DNA of 45,229 bases from Streptococcus saliviloxodontae. Lineage in GTDB: Bacteria > Bacillota > Bacilli > Lactobacillales > Streptococcaceae. The position numbers were made by a program, and so were the translations under genes. The stretch spans positions 1 to 45,229 of the forward strand of contig NZ_JAFBEI010000019.1 of NCBI RefSeq assembly GCF_016908655.1, read 5' to 3'. This document shows positions 1 to 6,617 of the stretch, in pieces. Below the pieces are notes generated by a model, which was not told where the DNA came from, did no database searches, and was given only the letters and a program-made list of their open reading frames with translations. Numbering within the stretch: position 1 is the stretch's first letter; each line of letters begins with the position of its first letter.

Positions 1-54
1 ACCTGTTTTTCTAAGCTCGTATATTGTTAATTTATCTTCATACGTTAATTTCAT
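1..54 (-). CDS. IS3-family transposase OrfA, N-terminal fragment
   Basis: Only 18 codons are visible, starting at the ATG at 54 (minus strand) and reading MKLTYEDKLTIYELRKTG. This matches the opening of OrfA from IS3-family elements, a helix-turn-helix subunit that binds the IS ends and is normally joined to OrfB by programmed frameshifting. The gene runs off the left edge of the window. Identification rests on a short stretch plus the matching terminal repeat, so family is fairly safe and subgroup is not. Confidence 0.65.
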   Translation of the reverse strand, partial: MKLTYEDKLTIYELRKTG

Positions 55-55
55 C

Positions 56-100
56 AAAAAACACCCCATTCGTTAGATTTTGTGTCTAACTTTTGAGGTG
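56..100 (-). terminator. Hairpin-T run inside the IS end
   Basis: On the minus strand CACCTC pairs with GGGGTG and an inner GTTAGA pairs with TCTAAC, followed by six T. It lies between the IS terminus and the transposase start. Such a hairpin would stop outside transcription entering the transposase, a known way IS elements limit their own activity. Confidence 0.55.
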
Positions 101-170
101 CAGTTCAAACAAGGTGCTTTTTTAAACAAGATATTTCTATAACAAAACTGTTAACTACGAAAATTAATTT

Positions 171-563
171 TTATTCCACATCAGAAATATACTCTTTAGC
201 GAGACTAATAATGTGTTTCCATAAATCAGGATAGCTGTCTTTCAAATTGGAAATTACCGAGACTGCTAAATCCTTTTGATTAATGGTCATAAACTTACCA
301 CAACGAATATAGCATACATCTTTAGTCAAATTCAAAAGTGGATACATCGCTTTTGTAACTTCAACATCAAACTTTTGATTGATATTATTTTTAAAGCTAA
401 CTGACGAAATTGGTAAAACGGTAAAATCACTGAATCCTGATTCATTTTCAGCTTTTAAAATAAGGACTGGCCGAGATTTAAACTTTATCGAACTAGTCTT
501 ATTATCATAATAGGGCATCCGCGAAGCCTTTATAGTACCAACAAGAGAAGAATTATCCCGCAA
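171..563 (-). CDS. PemK/MazF-like toxin of a Panacea toxin-antitoxin pair
   Basis: About 130 residues. The core (GTIKASRMPYYD, then SRPVLILKAE, then DFTVLPISSV) has the layout of the PemK/MazF/growth-inhibitor fold, whose members mostly cut RNA. I choose the TTG start at 563: a strong GAGGAGG lies 7 nt upstream, whereas ATGs at 587 and 596 lack one. With this start it overlaps the upstream gene by 11 bp, which indicates translational coupling. An antitoxin-like gene first and toxin second is the usual order. Toxicity is inferred from family and context; the sequence is divergent and no catalytic residues can be assigned with certainty. Confidence 0.65.
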   Translation of the reverse strand: MRDNSSLVGTIKASRMPYYDNKTSSIKFKSRPVLILKAENESGFSDFTVLPISSVSFKNNINQKFDVEVTKAMYPLLNLTKDVCYIRCGKFMTINQKDLAVSVISNLKDSYPDLWKHIISLAKEYISDVE

Positions 564-1068
564 GATAAACCTCCTCGTTAAAGTCATCGAATTCATCTAA
601 ATACATATCATATTGATGGTCATAAACTCGGACTTTTTCCGCATCTTTTTTGATATCTTCTTTAGAAATGATTTTATTTCCGACTTCGCTATCATTTAAA
701 CCATTACGGCTGTTTTTCCATGATAATTCTTCGTGCGATAAATTTCTAAGATACCATGCATCATATTGACCATATTTATTAATAACACTCTCGATAATGT
801 ATTTATCTGTTTCACTCAGTGCTGAACTATCGCCATTGTAAGGAATATAGTCTTGTTCAAAAAAATAGCGCAACTCTACAAGAACTGGTCCATGTACCCA
901 GCCCTCGAAATCGCTAGGAAAAAGAGATTTACCAGTTAAAGCAAAACTCTCACGTTGTGCGAAATACATCAACTTCTGTAATTTTAATTCTTGCGTTTCA
1001 AATCTTGAGTTAGAAATTTGTTCATAAGCATAAATCAAATATTTTGCGACATCAATTGTCTTGCTCAT
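553..1068 (-). CDS. Panacea-domain (DUF4065) antitoxin
   Basis: 171 residues. LKLQKLMYFAQ near residue 32 and FEGWVHGPVLVELRYFF near residue 55, plus a C-terminal SHEELSW, are hallmarks of the DUF4065/Panacea (SocA-like) domain. Known Panacea proteins act as antitoxins that neutralise very different partner toxins by direct binding. The ATG at 1068 is chosen over the longer frame because GGGAGGT precedes it by 8 nt. The downstream PemK-like gene overlaps it, making a two-gene operon from a promoter near 1179-1207 with a perfect palindrome in the leader. The antitoxin role is inferred from family and context. Confidence 0.75.
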   Translation of the reverse strand: MSKTIDVAKYLIYAYEQISNSRFETQELKLQKLMYFAQRESFALTGKSLFPSDFEGWVHGPVLVELRYFFEQDYIPYNGDSSALSETDKYIIESVINKYGQYDAWYLRNLSHEELSWKNSRNGLNDSEVGNKIISKEDIKKDAEKVRVYDHQYDMYLDEFDDFNEEVYLAG

Positions 1069-1146
1069 ATCTTCTACCTCCCTAATCATACACATAAAAA
1101 CACAAGTAGCTCATCTGTCACCTGTGCTCACTGCAATTTTACAATT

Positions 1147-1207
1147 CTGTATAACAATTATGTTATACAGACAACTTAAATATAGCTTATTTGATAACTT
1201 TTGTCAA
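1147..1207 (-). promoter_or_regulatory. Promoter and palindromic operator of the toxin-antitoxin operon
   Basis: Minus strand: TTGACA (1202-1207), 17-bp spacer, TATATT (1179-1184). A perfect inverted repeat CTGTATAACA-ATTA-TGTTATACAG spans 1147-1170, at or just after the expected transcription start. This is the position expected for an autoregulatory operator. The binder is not known. Confidence 0.75.
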
Positions 1208-1371
1208 TATTTTAGCAAAAACTTTTATATTATATCTGTAAAATGTTCTTATGTCAATAGAAAAAAATCAACCTCTAAAATCGCCTTCAGTCAACTTATC
1301 TGCAATTAAAATATCGACTAGAAACAAATATATCTCTTTAATTTCACATAAAAATTTATTTCATACTAAAT

Positions 1372-1397
1372 AAAAAGCACCTAGTTTCCTAGATGCT
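1372..1397 (-). terminator. Rho-independent terminator after the tRNA-like sequence
   Basis: On the minus strand AGCATCTAG-GAAA-CTAGGTGCT forms a hairpin with a GAAA tetraloop, followed by TTTTTA. It directly follows the tRNA-like sequence and probably ends its transcript or that of the island's packaging module. Confidence 0.7.
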
Positions 1398-1469
1398 AGC
1401 ACAATAGCCCGGATTCGAACCGGAATTTCCTCCATCAAGGCGTAATCCCTATATACTACTCCTTGTGCT
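1397..1469 (-). tRNA. Degenerate tRNA or tRNA-like RNA (type not assignable)
   Basis: On the minus strand the ends can pair as a 7-bp acceptor stem (AGCACAA with TTGTGCT) over a 73-nt span. A clear T-arm is present (CCGG-TTCGAAT-CCGG). There are three surplus bases between T-arm and acceptor, no standard D-arm, and no anticodon stem-loop I can draw with confidence. It is therefore either a decayed phage-type tRNA or a tRNA mimic. A strong terminator follows at once. It lies between the last island gene and the toxin-antitoxin promoter. Confidence 0.45.
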
Positions 1470-1529
1470 TGAAAATATTATAACACACAATCCAGCTAGA
1501 TACCTACTATATTATGATATCCCGCCATG

Positions 1530-1877
1530 TTAGGCATAGGTTTCAAACCACTTATTCAACTTGTAATAAGCTGTTGATTGACTAACAAACATTATTTGCT
1601 GACAAGCTCCAATGACATTCATGTAATTATATACATAAACCACTTTTACTGCCTCTAAAATGTCATTCTCACTTGTTTGTACTCTAATATCTGTTATCTG
1701 CTTAATAGTAGCGTACTTTTGATAGGATAGCATGTCTTGATTTTTAGCAGCATCAAACATTTTACGCTCAAGTACACTATACTTGGGATTTTCCTTGTCT
1801 CGCATGAAATACCACTTGAGCCATAAAATCTTTTCTCGGTGTAGCACGCTGATACGCTCAATTTTCTTCTTGGTCAT
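1530..1877 (-). CDS. Putative phage-type late transcriptional regulator (RinA/ArpU-like)
   Basis: 115 residues, basic N-terminus (MTKKKIERI). A C-terminal segment (IGACQQIMFVSQSTAYYKLNKWF) looks like a helix-turn-helix of the sigma-70 region 4 type. Proteins of this size and layout sit at the end of early/late modules in Gram-positive phages and satellites and activate packaging genes (RinA/ArpU/DUF722 type). An AGGAGGT precedes the ATG. It is the last protein gene of the leftward island unit. Family placement is by position and fold impression, not by a diagnostic motif. Confidence 0.45.
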   Translation of the reverse strand: MTKKKIERISVLHREKILWLKWYFMRDKENPKYSVLERKMFDAAKNQDMLSYQKYATIKQITDIRVQTSENDILEAVKVVYVYNYMNVIGACQQIMFVSQSTAYYKLNKWFETYA

Positions 1878-1892
1878 CTGTACCTCCTATCA

Positions 1893-2276
1893 CTAATTTA
1901 ACAACTCAATCCATTCAGCTTTTGAGATCGTATTATATGGCTGCTCTTTACTATGGTATAGAGGTTCTACTCCCTTATTTACTCGAATGTAGTCTATGTT
2001 ATCCTCGTGAGTTGGAAAATAGATTATATCTGAAAAATCCTCACTGATACTACGATTAACATCATCATCAATAATAATCGGTATATCCTAATCACTCCAC
2101 TTTTTGAGATTTTCCAAAAGCTCTGCATCATTGAAAAGTTCTCCATCAACTTGGAAAAATTCGCCAAGCTCATTATTGCCCTCAATGATGATAAACTCCG
2201 ATATTTCTTGTTCAAGAAGTCGTTGTTTGAGTTCCCGTAGTTCCTTAATTTCTTTCAGATATTTCTTCAATTTCAA
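1893..2276 (-). pseudogene. Unidentified island gene split by an in-frame TAG
   Basis: A 127-residue frame opening MKLKKYLKEIKELRELKQRL (coiled-coil-like) is broken once by TAG at 2088-2090, after WSD. The same frame then continues for 64 codons (DIPIIIDDDVNRSISEDF onward) to a TAG at 1893. The start overlaps the end of the small-terminase gene by 32 bp, suggesting coupling. The region after the stop is acidic and coding-like, so the stop looks like a single nonsense change, or a read-through site. I do not recognise the family. Confidence 0.6.
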
Positions 2277-2628
2277 GCCTCATTTCTTCTATCTGTCTAA
2301 CCACCCCAAAAAGCTCATGGGTCTTGTAAGACTGTTCAAGGATCGCCTTTGCTGCTTGAGTTCTTACAAATGGGTTTACTTTGCCATCCATCATAATATC
2401 ATTGACATTGGATGATGCTAGGTAAAGCATTTGAGTTGTTTTATCCATTATCTCATCTTGCTTTATCCGTAATGTCTTTTTAACTGCTGCTATTTTCAGA
2501 TACTTATGACCAGTTGCTCTCGATATCCTTGCTCTTTCGCACGCCTTTTCTATCGTTGGCTCGACAAGCATGGCATCTATGAATTTAATTTGTCTGGCTG
2601 TAAGGCTAGTATTTTCAATTTCTGCCAT
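2245..2628 (-). CDS. Small terminase subunit-like protein (TerS)
   Basis: 127 residues. The N-terminus (SLTARQIKFIDAML, then EKACERARISRATGHKYLK) is the helix-turn-helix DNA-binding domain found in small terminase subunits. The C-terminal half has helices (AAKAILEQSYKTHELFG) fitting oligomerisation. In a phage, TerS recognises the packaging site. In a satellite island, an own TerS redirects the helper phage's large terminase to island DNA. No large terminase or capsid gene is nearby, which fits the satellite reading. RBS GGAGGTAACAG precedes the ATG. Confidence 0.7.
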   Translation of the reverse strand: MAEIENTSLTARQIKFIDAMLVEPTIEKACERARISRATGHKYLKIAAVKKTLRIKQDEIMDKTTQMLYLASSNVNDIMMDGKVNPFVRTQAAKAILEQSYKTHELFGVVRQIEEMRLEIEEISERN

Positions 2629-2667
2629 CTGTTACCTCCAAATGAAATAAAAAGGGTGCCATCCCCT

Positions 2668-3273
2668 CTATTTGTTCAAATACGCATCTAAACGACGATC
2701 AATCTCTGGGGCATCAGAATTTACTACCATTTCAGTAGTGACAGCTTGGATTTTATCACCGTTGATAAGTAAGCTGTAATGATAATAAGATAGCTGTTGC
2801 TTAAAGAATTGCACTAGACTTTCTAGCTCACGTTCTGCATTGAATAAATCAAGATCAATAGCAATCTCTGGATATTGGTCAGCAATAGTCCAAAGTTTCT
2901 TAATGGCAAGCGGTTTGTTTTTGTATTTTTCAAAATAAGTCAATAACTCATCTTTTGTCATCTTCATACTAGCTAACAAGGTCAATTCTGCTACGTCATC
3001 AGCAGTTACACTTTGCTCTTTTTATTTCAACGCCTCAAGCTCCACCTCTTGCTGCTTTTCAATATCAGTATGGATTCTGTTATAAGTTGTACTAGAGTAA
3101 GTGTCACCCTCTTGTTTATAGGCTACCAGTTGGTCTTTAGCGTATTTCTCACCAATCATACCAGCCTGTAACTGCTTATTTAGTTCATCTTGTTTGGTAA
3201 TATAACCAGTCATATACTCATGCTTTTTCTTTCCAAAAGCCTTGATGTCATTCTTGATTGTTGTAAGTGTCAT
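2668..3273 (-). pseudogene. Island protein of about 201 residues split by an in-frame TAA
   Basis: The frame from 3273 (MTLTTIKNDIKAFGKKKHEY, preceded by AAGGAGGATAAC) stops at TAA 3022-3024. It then continues in the same frame, without shift, through KEQSVTADDVAELTLL and MTKDELLTYFEKYKNKPL to the end at 2668. Both halves are coding-like. The N-terminal half is charged and helical, possibly scaffold- or capsid-interaction-like. The distal half could restart at TTG 2985 or ATG 2967. Family not recognised; the single stop is the notable point. Confidence 0.6.
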
Positions 3274-3297
3274 GTTATCCTCCTTATGACAATAAAA

Positions 3298-3340
3298 AGA
3301 GGTATGACAAAAGAGTGTTAAACTCGATTATCATACCTCT
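3298..3340. terminator. Bidirectional terminator
   Basis: AGAGGTATGA pairs with TCATACCTCT, with a T run on both sides. On the minus strand it separates the 57-residue gene from the packaging genes downstream, so it would partly attenuate them. Readthrough or antitermination would then matter for the packaging genes. Confidence 0.65.
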
Positions 3341-3361
3341 GGTTTTTCCAGTCAGTATATT

Positions 3362-3535
3362 TTAGTGATTTTTACTTGTTGATACTTTTTCATTGACTAC
3401 CTGCCCATTTTGGATATTTAGTACAATCTTTCCATACTCTGGCATATCAACATAGGTTATTATACCATTTTTTGCAAATAAAACAAAGTCTTTGCTAGGC
3501 GGTGTGACAACAATATCATTATTCTTTTCAGTCAT
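3362..3535 (-). CDS. Small island protein, 57 residues
   Basis: Begins MTEKNNDIVVTPPSKDF with AAAGGAGAAAACC before the ATG and ends SKNH. It is the first gene after an apparent promoter/operator at 3559-3604. No signal peptide, membrane segment or motif is evident. Similar one-sheet-like small proteins are common in streptococcal phages; no function can be given. Confidence 0.6.
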   Translation of the reverse strand: MTEKNNDIVVTPPSKDFVLFAKNGIITYVDMPEYGKIVLNIQNGQVVNEKVSTSKNH

Positions 3536-3558
3536 GGTTTTCTCCTTTATTTGATTTT

Positions 3559-3604
3559 ATTATAATCTGAATATACCTAGTCTGTTTATTTTACTAGGTA
3601 TATT
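3559..3604 (-). promoter_or_regulatory. Promoter with 12-bp inverted-repeat operator for the packaging module
   Basis: A perfect inverted repeat AATATACCTAGT / ACTAGGTATATT (3570-3581 and 3593-3604, 11-bp spacer) lies just upstream of a minus-strand TATAAT (3559-3564). There is no good -35 box, which suggests an activator-dependent promoter. It lies upstream of the 57-residue gene and the TerS module. Confidence 0.55.
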
Positions 3605-3669
3605 TGGGATCATATACTAAAATACTACCCTTTTTATGTACCCTACGGCTGTTTTTCAAATTGGTAAGA

Positions 3670-3740
3670 TTGCCACGCTTGATTTATTTGGTCGTGGAAA
3701 GCATGGCAACTACTTCTAAATTGGGGCGATTTCTCACCCC
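3670..3740. other. Two tandem hairpins after the replication genes
   Basis: TTGCCACGCTT (3670-3680) pairs with AAGCATGGCAA (3699-3709) with one wobble. Next to it, on the minus strand, GGGGTGA-GAAA-TCGCCCC (3723-3740) is a 7-bp stem with a GNRA tetraloop. They lie directly downstream of the DnaC-like gene. They could be a terminator pair, a structured RNA or part of a replication origin; the sequence alone does not decide. Confidence 0.5.
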
Positions 3741-3792
3741 ATGAAAAGTGTCTATTTTTGTTTAAGTTTGTAAGTTTGCTCGTTATATTGAA

Positions 3793-4494
3793 CTATTGTA
3801 CTTTACTTTTTAGCTGATTGATTGAGTATCGCTTATCTTTGATACTAAATACCTTGAAATAGTTACCGTCTAGCCCTGTACGAACACGACTTGCAACACG
3901 TTCACTATAAAGGTTTGCTATATCACTATTACTTAAATTGGTGGTAATGATAGTATTGTTTCGATGACTAAGCACATCAAAAATGAACTCCTCCTCCCAC
4001 GCCGACTTAGATTGACCCGATGAATTGCCCAATTTGACCCCTAAATCATCTAAAATCAAATAATCTACCTCTTTTAGCATCCGCGAATAATACCCCTCTT
4101 TGCTAGCAAACTTAAAACTCTCTCGGATCTCTCTTAGTATCTCGGTAAGGTTAATAAATAATACACTCTTAGGCTCTCCCTTGGCTCTATACGCCTCATT
4201 TAACTCTTTAGCAAGAGAGACAGCTAGATGAGTTTTTCCAACGCCTGTAGCGCCTGTTAACAAAGTATTCCCCTTCATACCATCAAGATATTTTTGAGCT
4301 TGCATTTTTACAAATTTCAACATTTGCTTTTCCTCTGTTGTCTCCACGATGAAATTATCAAAGGATGCGGCTTTTAAATCTTCTGGAATTGTACTATCCC
4401 GCATGAGTACATTATAAGTTTTTGTGTAAACTGTTGATTTTGCACTCTGTTCTATCAACTCATTTTCCTTTTGTTTTATATTCGGTTGTCCCAC
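3793..4494 (-). CDS. DnaC-like replicative helicase loader ATPase
   Basis: 233 residues from a GTG at 4494. Walker A GATGVGKTH is near residue 82 and Walker B YLILDDLG near residue 145. ITTNLS and SRVRTG are sensor/arginine-finger regions of the DnaC/IstB-like AAA+ family. These proteins load the replicative helicase at an origin. The gene follows a DnaD-like protein, the usual Gram-positive satellite and phage replication pair. The GTG has no ribosome site, and the preceding small frame (4460-4591) looks like the missing N-terminus, so a frameshift is likely (see that entry). The ATPase core itself is intact. Confidence 0.8.
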   Translation of the reverse strand: MGQPNIKQKENELIEQSAKSTVYTKTYNVLMRDSTIPEDLKAASFDNFIVETTEEKQMLKFVKMQAQKYLDGMKGNTLLTGATGVGKTHLAVSLAKELNEAYRAKGEPKSVLFINLTEILREIRESFKFASKEGYYSRMLKEVDYLILDDLGVKLGNSSGQSKSAWEEEFIFDVLSHRNNTIITTNLSNSDIANLYSERVASRVRTGLDGNYFKVFSIKDKRYSINQLKSKVQ

Positions 4495-4591
4495 TTAATG
4501 GGTGTGTTATCAACCAAAGATTGATTTTATGTTTTTCACATATCTTATCGCTGATTTTTCTGTTGCCAAATTGTTCAAATTTGTTATCCAT
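4460..4591 (-). CDS. Small frame, probably the frameshifted N-terminus of the DnaC-like gene
   Basis: 43 codons: ATG at 4591 with AGGAGGTAAGTTA before it, reading KISDKICEKHKINLWLI in the middle. Helicase loaders of phages usually begin with such a CEKHKI segment, often leading into a second cysteine pair, before the ENELIEQSAK stretch. Here that stretch lies in the next frame from 4494. A one-base change near 4490-4500 would join the two. If so, the second zinc-ligand pair may be lost too. It could instead be a real small coupled protein overlapping by 35 bp. Confidence 0.5.
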   Translation of the reverse strand: MDNKFEQFGNRKISDKICEKHKINLWLITHPLSGTTEYKTKGK

Positions 4592-4602
4592 TAACTTACC
4601 TC

Positions 4603-5427
4603 CTAAAATAGATTTTCTTCCGACCAATTCTCCTCCCACTCCTCACGAGTAAGGGAAGATTGTGTTGAATTTTGTTTCTTAGCATCACGCGCTATCTTGC
4701 TATTTCTAACAAGTTCAACTGTCACTAAATTATCTGATTTCCATCTGTTAAGAATTGCTCTAATATACGCAAAATTAGCCTTACCTTGGCTAACTGCCTC
4801 TTTTAATGCCTCAAATATAAGTTCTGGACTAAAATCCTCCAGCATATACTGCAATTCTTGTATTTGTAATGGTGATAAGGCTTTACCAATTTCAGCCTCA
4901 AAAGATTTATAGAGATTTACAAAGTCTTGATTGAGGGGAGGGGGAGTAGGTGATTGATTTTGTTCTTTATCTACTTCTACTGCTCTCCCCTCACCTATAC
5001 TATCCTTACCTCTCCTATCCTCTCCTATGCACCCATTTGGTATATCAATGGGTGCCGACTGGTTGTCGTTTGGTTGTACATCTGACAACCATTGATATTT
5101 ACCACCTTCTACTAGTGCTATTTGCTGCATTTCTTTGGTAAATCTAGTATCTTTTTTTCTGTCTTTCCTAATCGAATTATGTTCTGCCCAATCTGTTATG
5201 ACCACTACACCTGTATTAAAAAGTAATACATATTTTCCTTCAATTAAAAGTTTCATGTCCTCTTTAGTTGCACCAGTTAATCTCATAACAGTTTTAGGAT
5301 TTCCCACAAAACCATCATCATCCGCCTCTAAAATTAGAAAAAAATATAAAACTTTGGTCGTGGGAGGTAAGTCAATAAAGTCATCAGTCATAACAACCTC
5401 CTTGCTAATCATTCTCCTTGTTGCCAT
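4603..5427 (-). CDS. DnaD-like replication initiation protein
   Basis: 274 residues. The N-terminal half (FIDLPPTTKVLYFFLILEADDDGF) is a winged-helix type initiator domain. A low-complexity linker (QSPTPPPL) follows. The C-terminal segment from about residue 165 (FVNLYKSFE, then ALKEAVSQGKANFAYIRAIL) is the DnaD/DnaB_2 domain that ends in a YIxxIL-type helix. Such proteins open or mark the origin and recruit the DnaC-like loader encoded next. I start at the ATG at 5427 (GGAGGAG upstream), overlapping the preceding small gene by 23 bp. Confidence 0.75.
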   Translation of the reverse strand: MATRRMISKEVVMTDDFIDLPPTTKVLYFFLILEADDDGFVGNPKTVMRLTGATKEDMKLLIEGKYVLLFNTGVVVITDWAEHNSIRKDRKKDTRFTKEMQQIALVEGGKYQWLSDVQPNDNQSAPIDIPNGCIGEDRRGKDSIGEGRAVEVDKEQNQSPTPPPLNQDFVNLYKSFEAEIGKALSPLQIQELQYMLEDFSPELIFEALKEAVSQGKANFAYIRAILNRWKSDNLVTVELVRNSKIARDAKKQNSTQSSLTREEWEENWSEENLF

Positions 5428-5575
5428 TTTCTCGCATCTCCTCCATTCTACGCTCATTCACTTTTCTAAAAAGTTGATATACTGGGTTATCATCTGGTAT
5501 AACATAACCTTCAATGCTATCTCTTTTTGTACCGTCTGCCATTGTATGAGTTACGGTGTAATGTTCTTTAACCAT
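5405..5575 (-). CDS. Small island protein, 56 residues
   Basis: Reads MVKEHYTVTHTMADGTKRDS to GNKEND, with GGAGGT 8 nt before the ATG. Its end overlaps the replication gene start and it carries that gene's ribosome site. Charged, soluble, no recognised domain. The tight overlaps show it belongs to the replication operon. Confidence 0.65.
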   Translation of the reverse strand: MVKEHYTVTHTMADGTKRDSIEGYVIPDDNPVYQLFRKVNERRMEEMRENGNKEND

Positions 5576-5581
5576 CTATTT

Positions 5582-5740
5582 TTACCTCCAAATTGTCCTG
5601 TTACTTGATGTTATCACGCACTTTATCAATTCATCATGCGCGTGCTTATCAACTTTATCGCTGATGAATACAACATCTAAGCTAGGGGAATAATAAACTT
5701 TACCTCTCCACGCATCTCCATCAATAATAAATACTTTCAA
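5582..5740 (-). CDS. Small island protein, 52 residues, TTG start
   Basis: Starts at TTG 5740 with AGGAGGTC upstream and reads KVFIIDGDAWRGKVYYSPSL onward to RTIWR. It sits between the excisionase-like gene and the 56-residue gene with gaps under 12 bp, so co-translation is likely. No family recognised. Its coding nature rests on the ribosome site and operon packing. Confidence 0.55.
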   Translation of the reverse strand: MKVFIIDGDAWRGKVYYSPSLDVVFISDKVDKHAHDELIKCVITSSNRTIWR

Positions 5741-5750
5741 AATAGACCTC

Positions 5751-6017
5751 CTAGCGTATTGTAAGAAAGTTGATCACATCAGAAACCTTAAAATACAGTT
5801 TCTTGCTACTTTCAAAAGGGGATTGATACGAAACTAAGCCAATATCCATCCAGTTTTTCAAAGTTGTTCCGGAAATATCCAGCTCATCCTTAAGTTCCTT
5901 AGCTGTAATTAGACCGGTTTTCTTTTGTAACTTCTTCTCTAGTTCTAACTTTTGCTACGCCAGCCTATCAACCCTATCTAATAAGCCCTGTTCAAATTCA
6001 ACAGAAAATGTCGCCAT
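5751..6017 (-). pseudogene. Excisionase/MerR-like helix-turn-helix protein with an in-frame TAG
   Basis: 88-residue frame beginning MATFSVEFEQGLLDRVDRLA, then TAG at 5955-5957, then QKLELEKKLQKKTGLITAKE and a helix-turn-helix (LKDELDISGTTLKNWMDIGL) ending FLTIR. The distal part resembles HTH_17/Xis-like DNA binders that act with tyrosine integrases. A single C-to-T change in a glutamine codon would explain the stop. A shortened protein could restart downstream, but no ATG follows before the DNA-binding helices. RBS AGGAGGTAAG precedes the first ATG. Confidence 0.65.
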
Positions 6018-6026
6018 ACTTACCTC

Positions 6027-6230
6027 CTAGTTAAATCTCTTACCCGAAAGCCATAGGTACGCCCCATAGCGCACTTTTACGTGATCTATGGTATTTTCCT
6101 CAATCTTGTCAGTTTTTGGGGTAATATCAAGCTCTATATAGCTCTCATAACGCCATAGTAGGACTAGAATAACCAAACATACGAGAATAAAGATAATACT
6201 TTGTGTTGGTGTTAGATTTAATTCATTCAT
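6027..6230 (-). CDS. Small single-span membrane protein
   Basis: 67 residues. One hydrophobic helix, about residues 11-26 (SIIFILVCLVILVLLW), is followed by a charged tail (KTDKIEENTIDHVKVRYG). It is in the leftward early operon, 2 bp after the 82-residue gene. Size and layout resemble small membrane proteins of phage early regions, some of which affect superinfection, but no function can be assigned. Confidence 0.6.
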   Translation of the reverse strand: MNELNLTPTQSIIFILVCLVILVLLWRYESYIELDITPKTDKIEENTIDHVKVRYGAYLWLSGKRFN

Positions 6231-6232
6231 TA

Positions 6233-6481
6233 TTAAACCTCCTCATATAACTTGTCATGTATTTCTTGTAAATTGTTTGATAAGCATCGATCAAGATCAT
6301 ATGCCGCATTTAATGCTTTTAAAGCTGATAAATTCCGAATAGCACTATCCTCAATACTAATAATCGCATCAAATGCAATACATTGTAAATCTAACACTCT
6401 CTTTACAACATCTGCCATATCCGCTAAATCAGCAAACTTCTTTTTATTTTCTAGTCCTTGTTTTGATTGCACTCTTTCCAT
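6233..6481 (-). CDS. Island early protein, 82 residues
   Basis: ATG at 6481 (AAAGGAGAAAATC upstream) gives MERVQSKQGLENKKKFADLA to KLYEEV; an upstream ATG at 6511 would add ten basic residues. Predicted mostly helical, no cysteine pair or membrane segment. It lies between the Cro-like regulator and the membrane protein. Function unknown. Confidence 0.6.
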   Translation of the reverse strand: MERVQSKQGLENKKKFADLADMADVVKRVLDLQCIAFDAIISIEDSAIRNLSALKALNAAYDLDRCLSNNLQEIHDKLYEEV

Positions 6482-6560
6482 TTTTGATTTTCTCCTTTGT
6501 TTTTGGTACAATTAGAGTAATAATATTTGATAAGGGGAGGATTGTTTTTCTCGCCCTTGC

Positions 6561-6591
6561 TAAATACCTAACAAAACCACGCGCCTTGCCT
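6561..6591 (+). repeat. 31-bp direct repeat, copy A
   Basis: TAAATACCTAACAAAACCAC (first 20 bases) plus 11 more are identical to 7552-7582, just upstream of the integrase. Copy A also has an inverted arm (TAACAAAAC 6569-6577 with GTTTTGTTA 6600-6608) that copy B lacks. It lies between the Cro-like gene and the next operon gene. Confidence 0.85.
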
Positions 6592-6617
6592 TTGCTGGAG
6601 TTTTGTTATTCTTCCTT

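Larger units (their letters stand above)
1..107 (-). mobile_element. IS3-family insertion sequence, 5' end only
   Basis: The window opens inside an insertion sequence read on the minus strand. The transposase start is at 54, and a terminal inverted repeat beginning TGAACTGCACCTCAAAAG ends at about 107. This end is the type seen in IS861-like IS3 elements. A solo sequence at 35056-35080 resembles it closely. The rest of the element lies outside the window, so completeness cannot be judged. Confidence 0.7.

Noticed and set aside
1061..1309. 82-residue + strand frame
   Set aside because: Covers the toxin-antitoxin promoter and palindrome, has no ribosome site and low-complexity translation.
1397..1469. 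Suppressor tRNA that would read the island's in-frame TAG codons
   Set aside because: No CTA anticodon in a plausible 7-nt loop and no normal anticodon stem, and one of the three stops is TAA.
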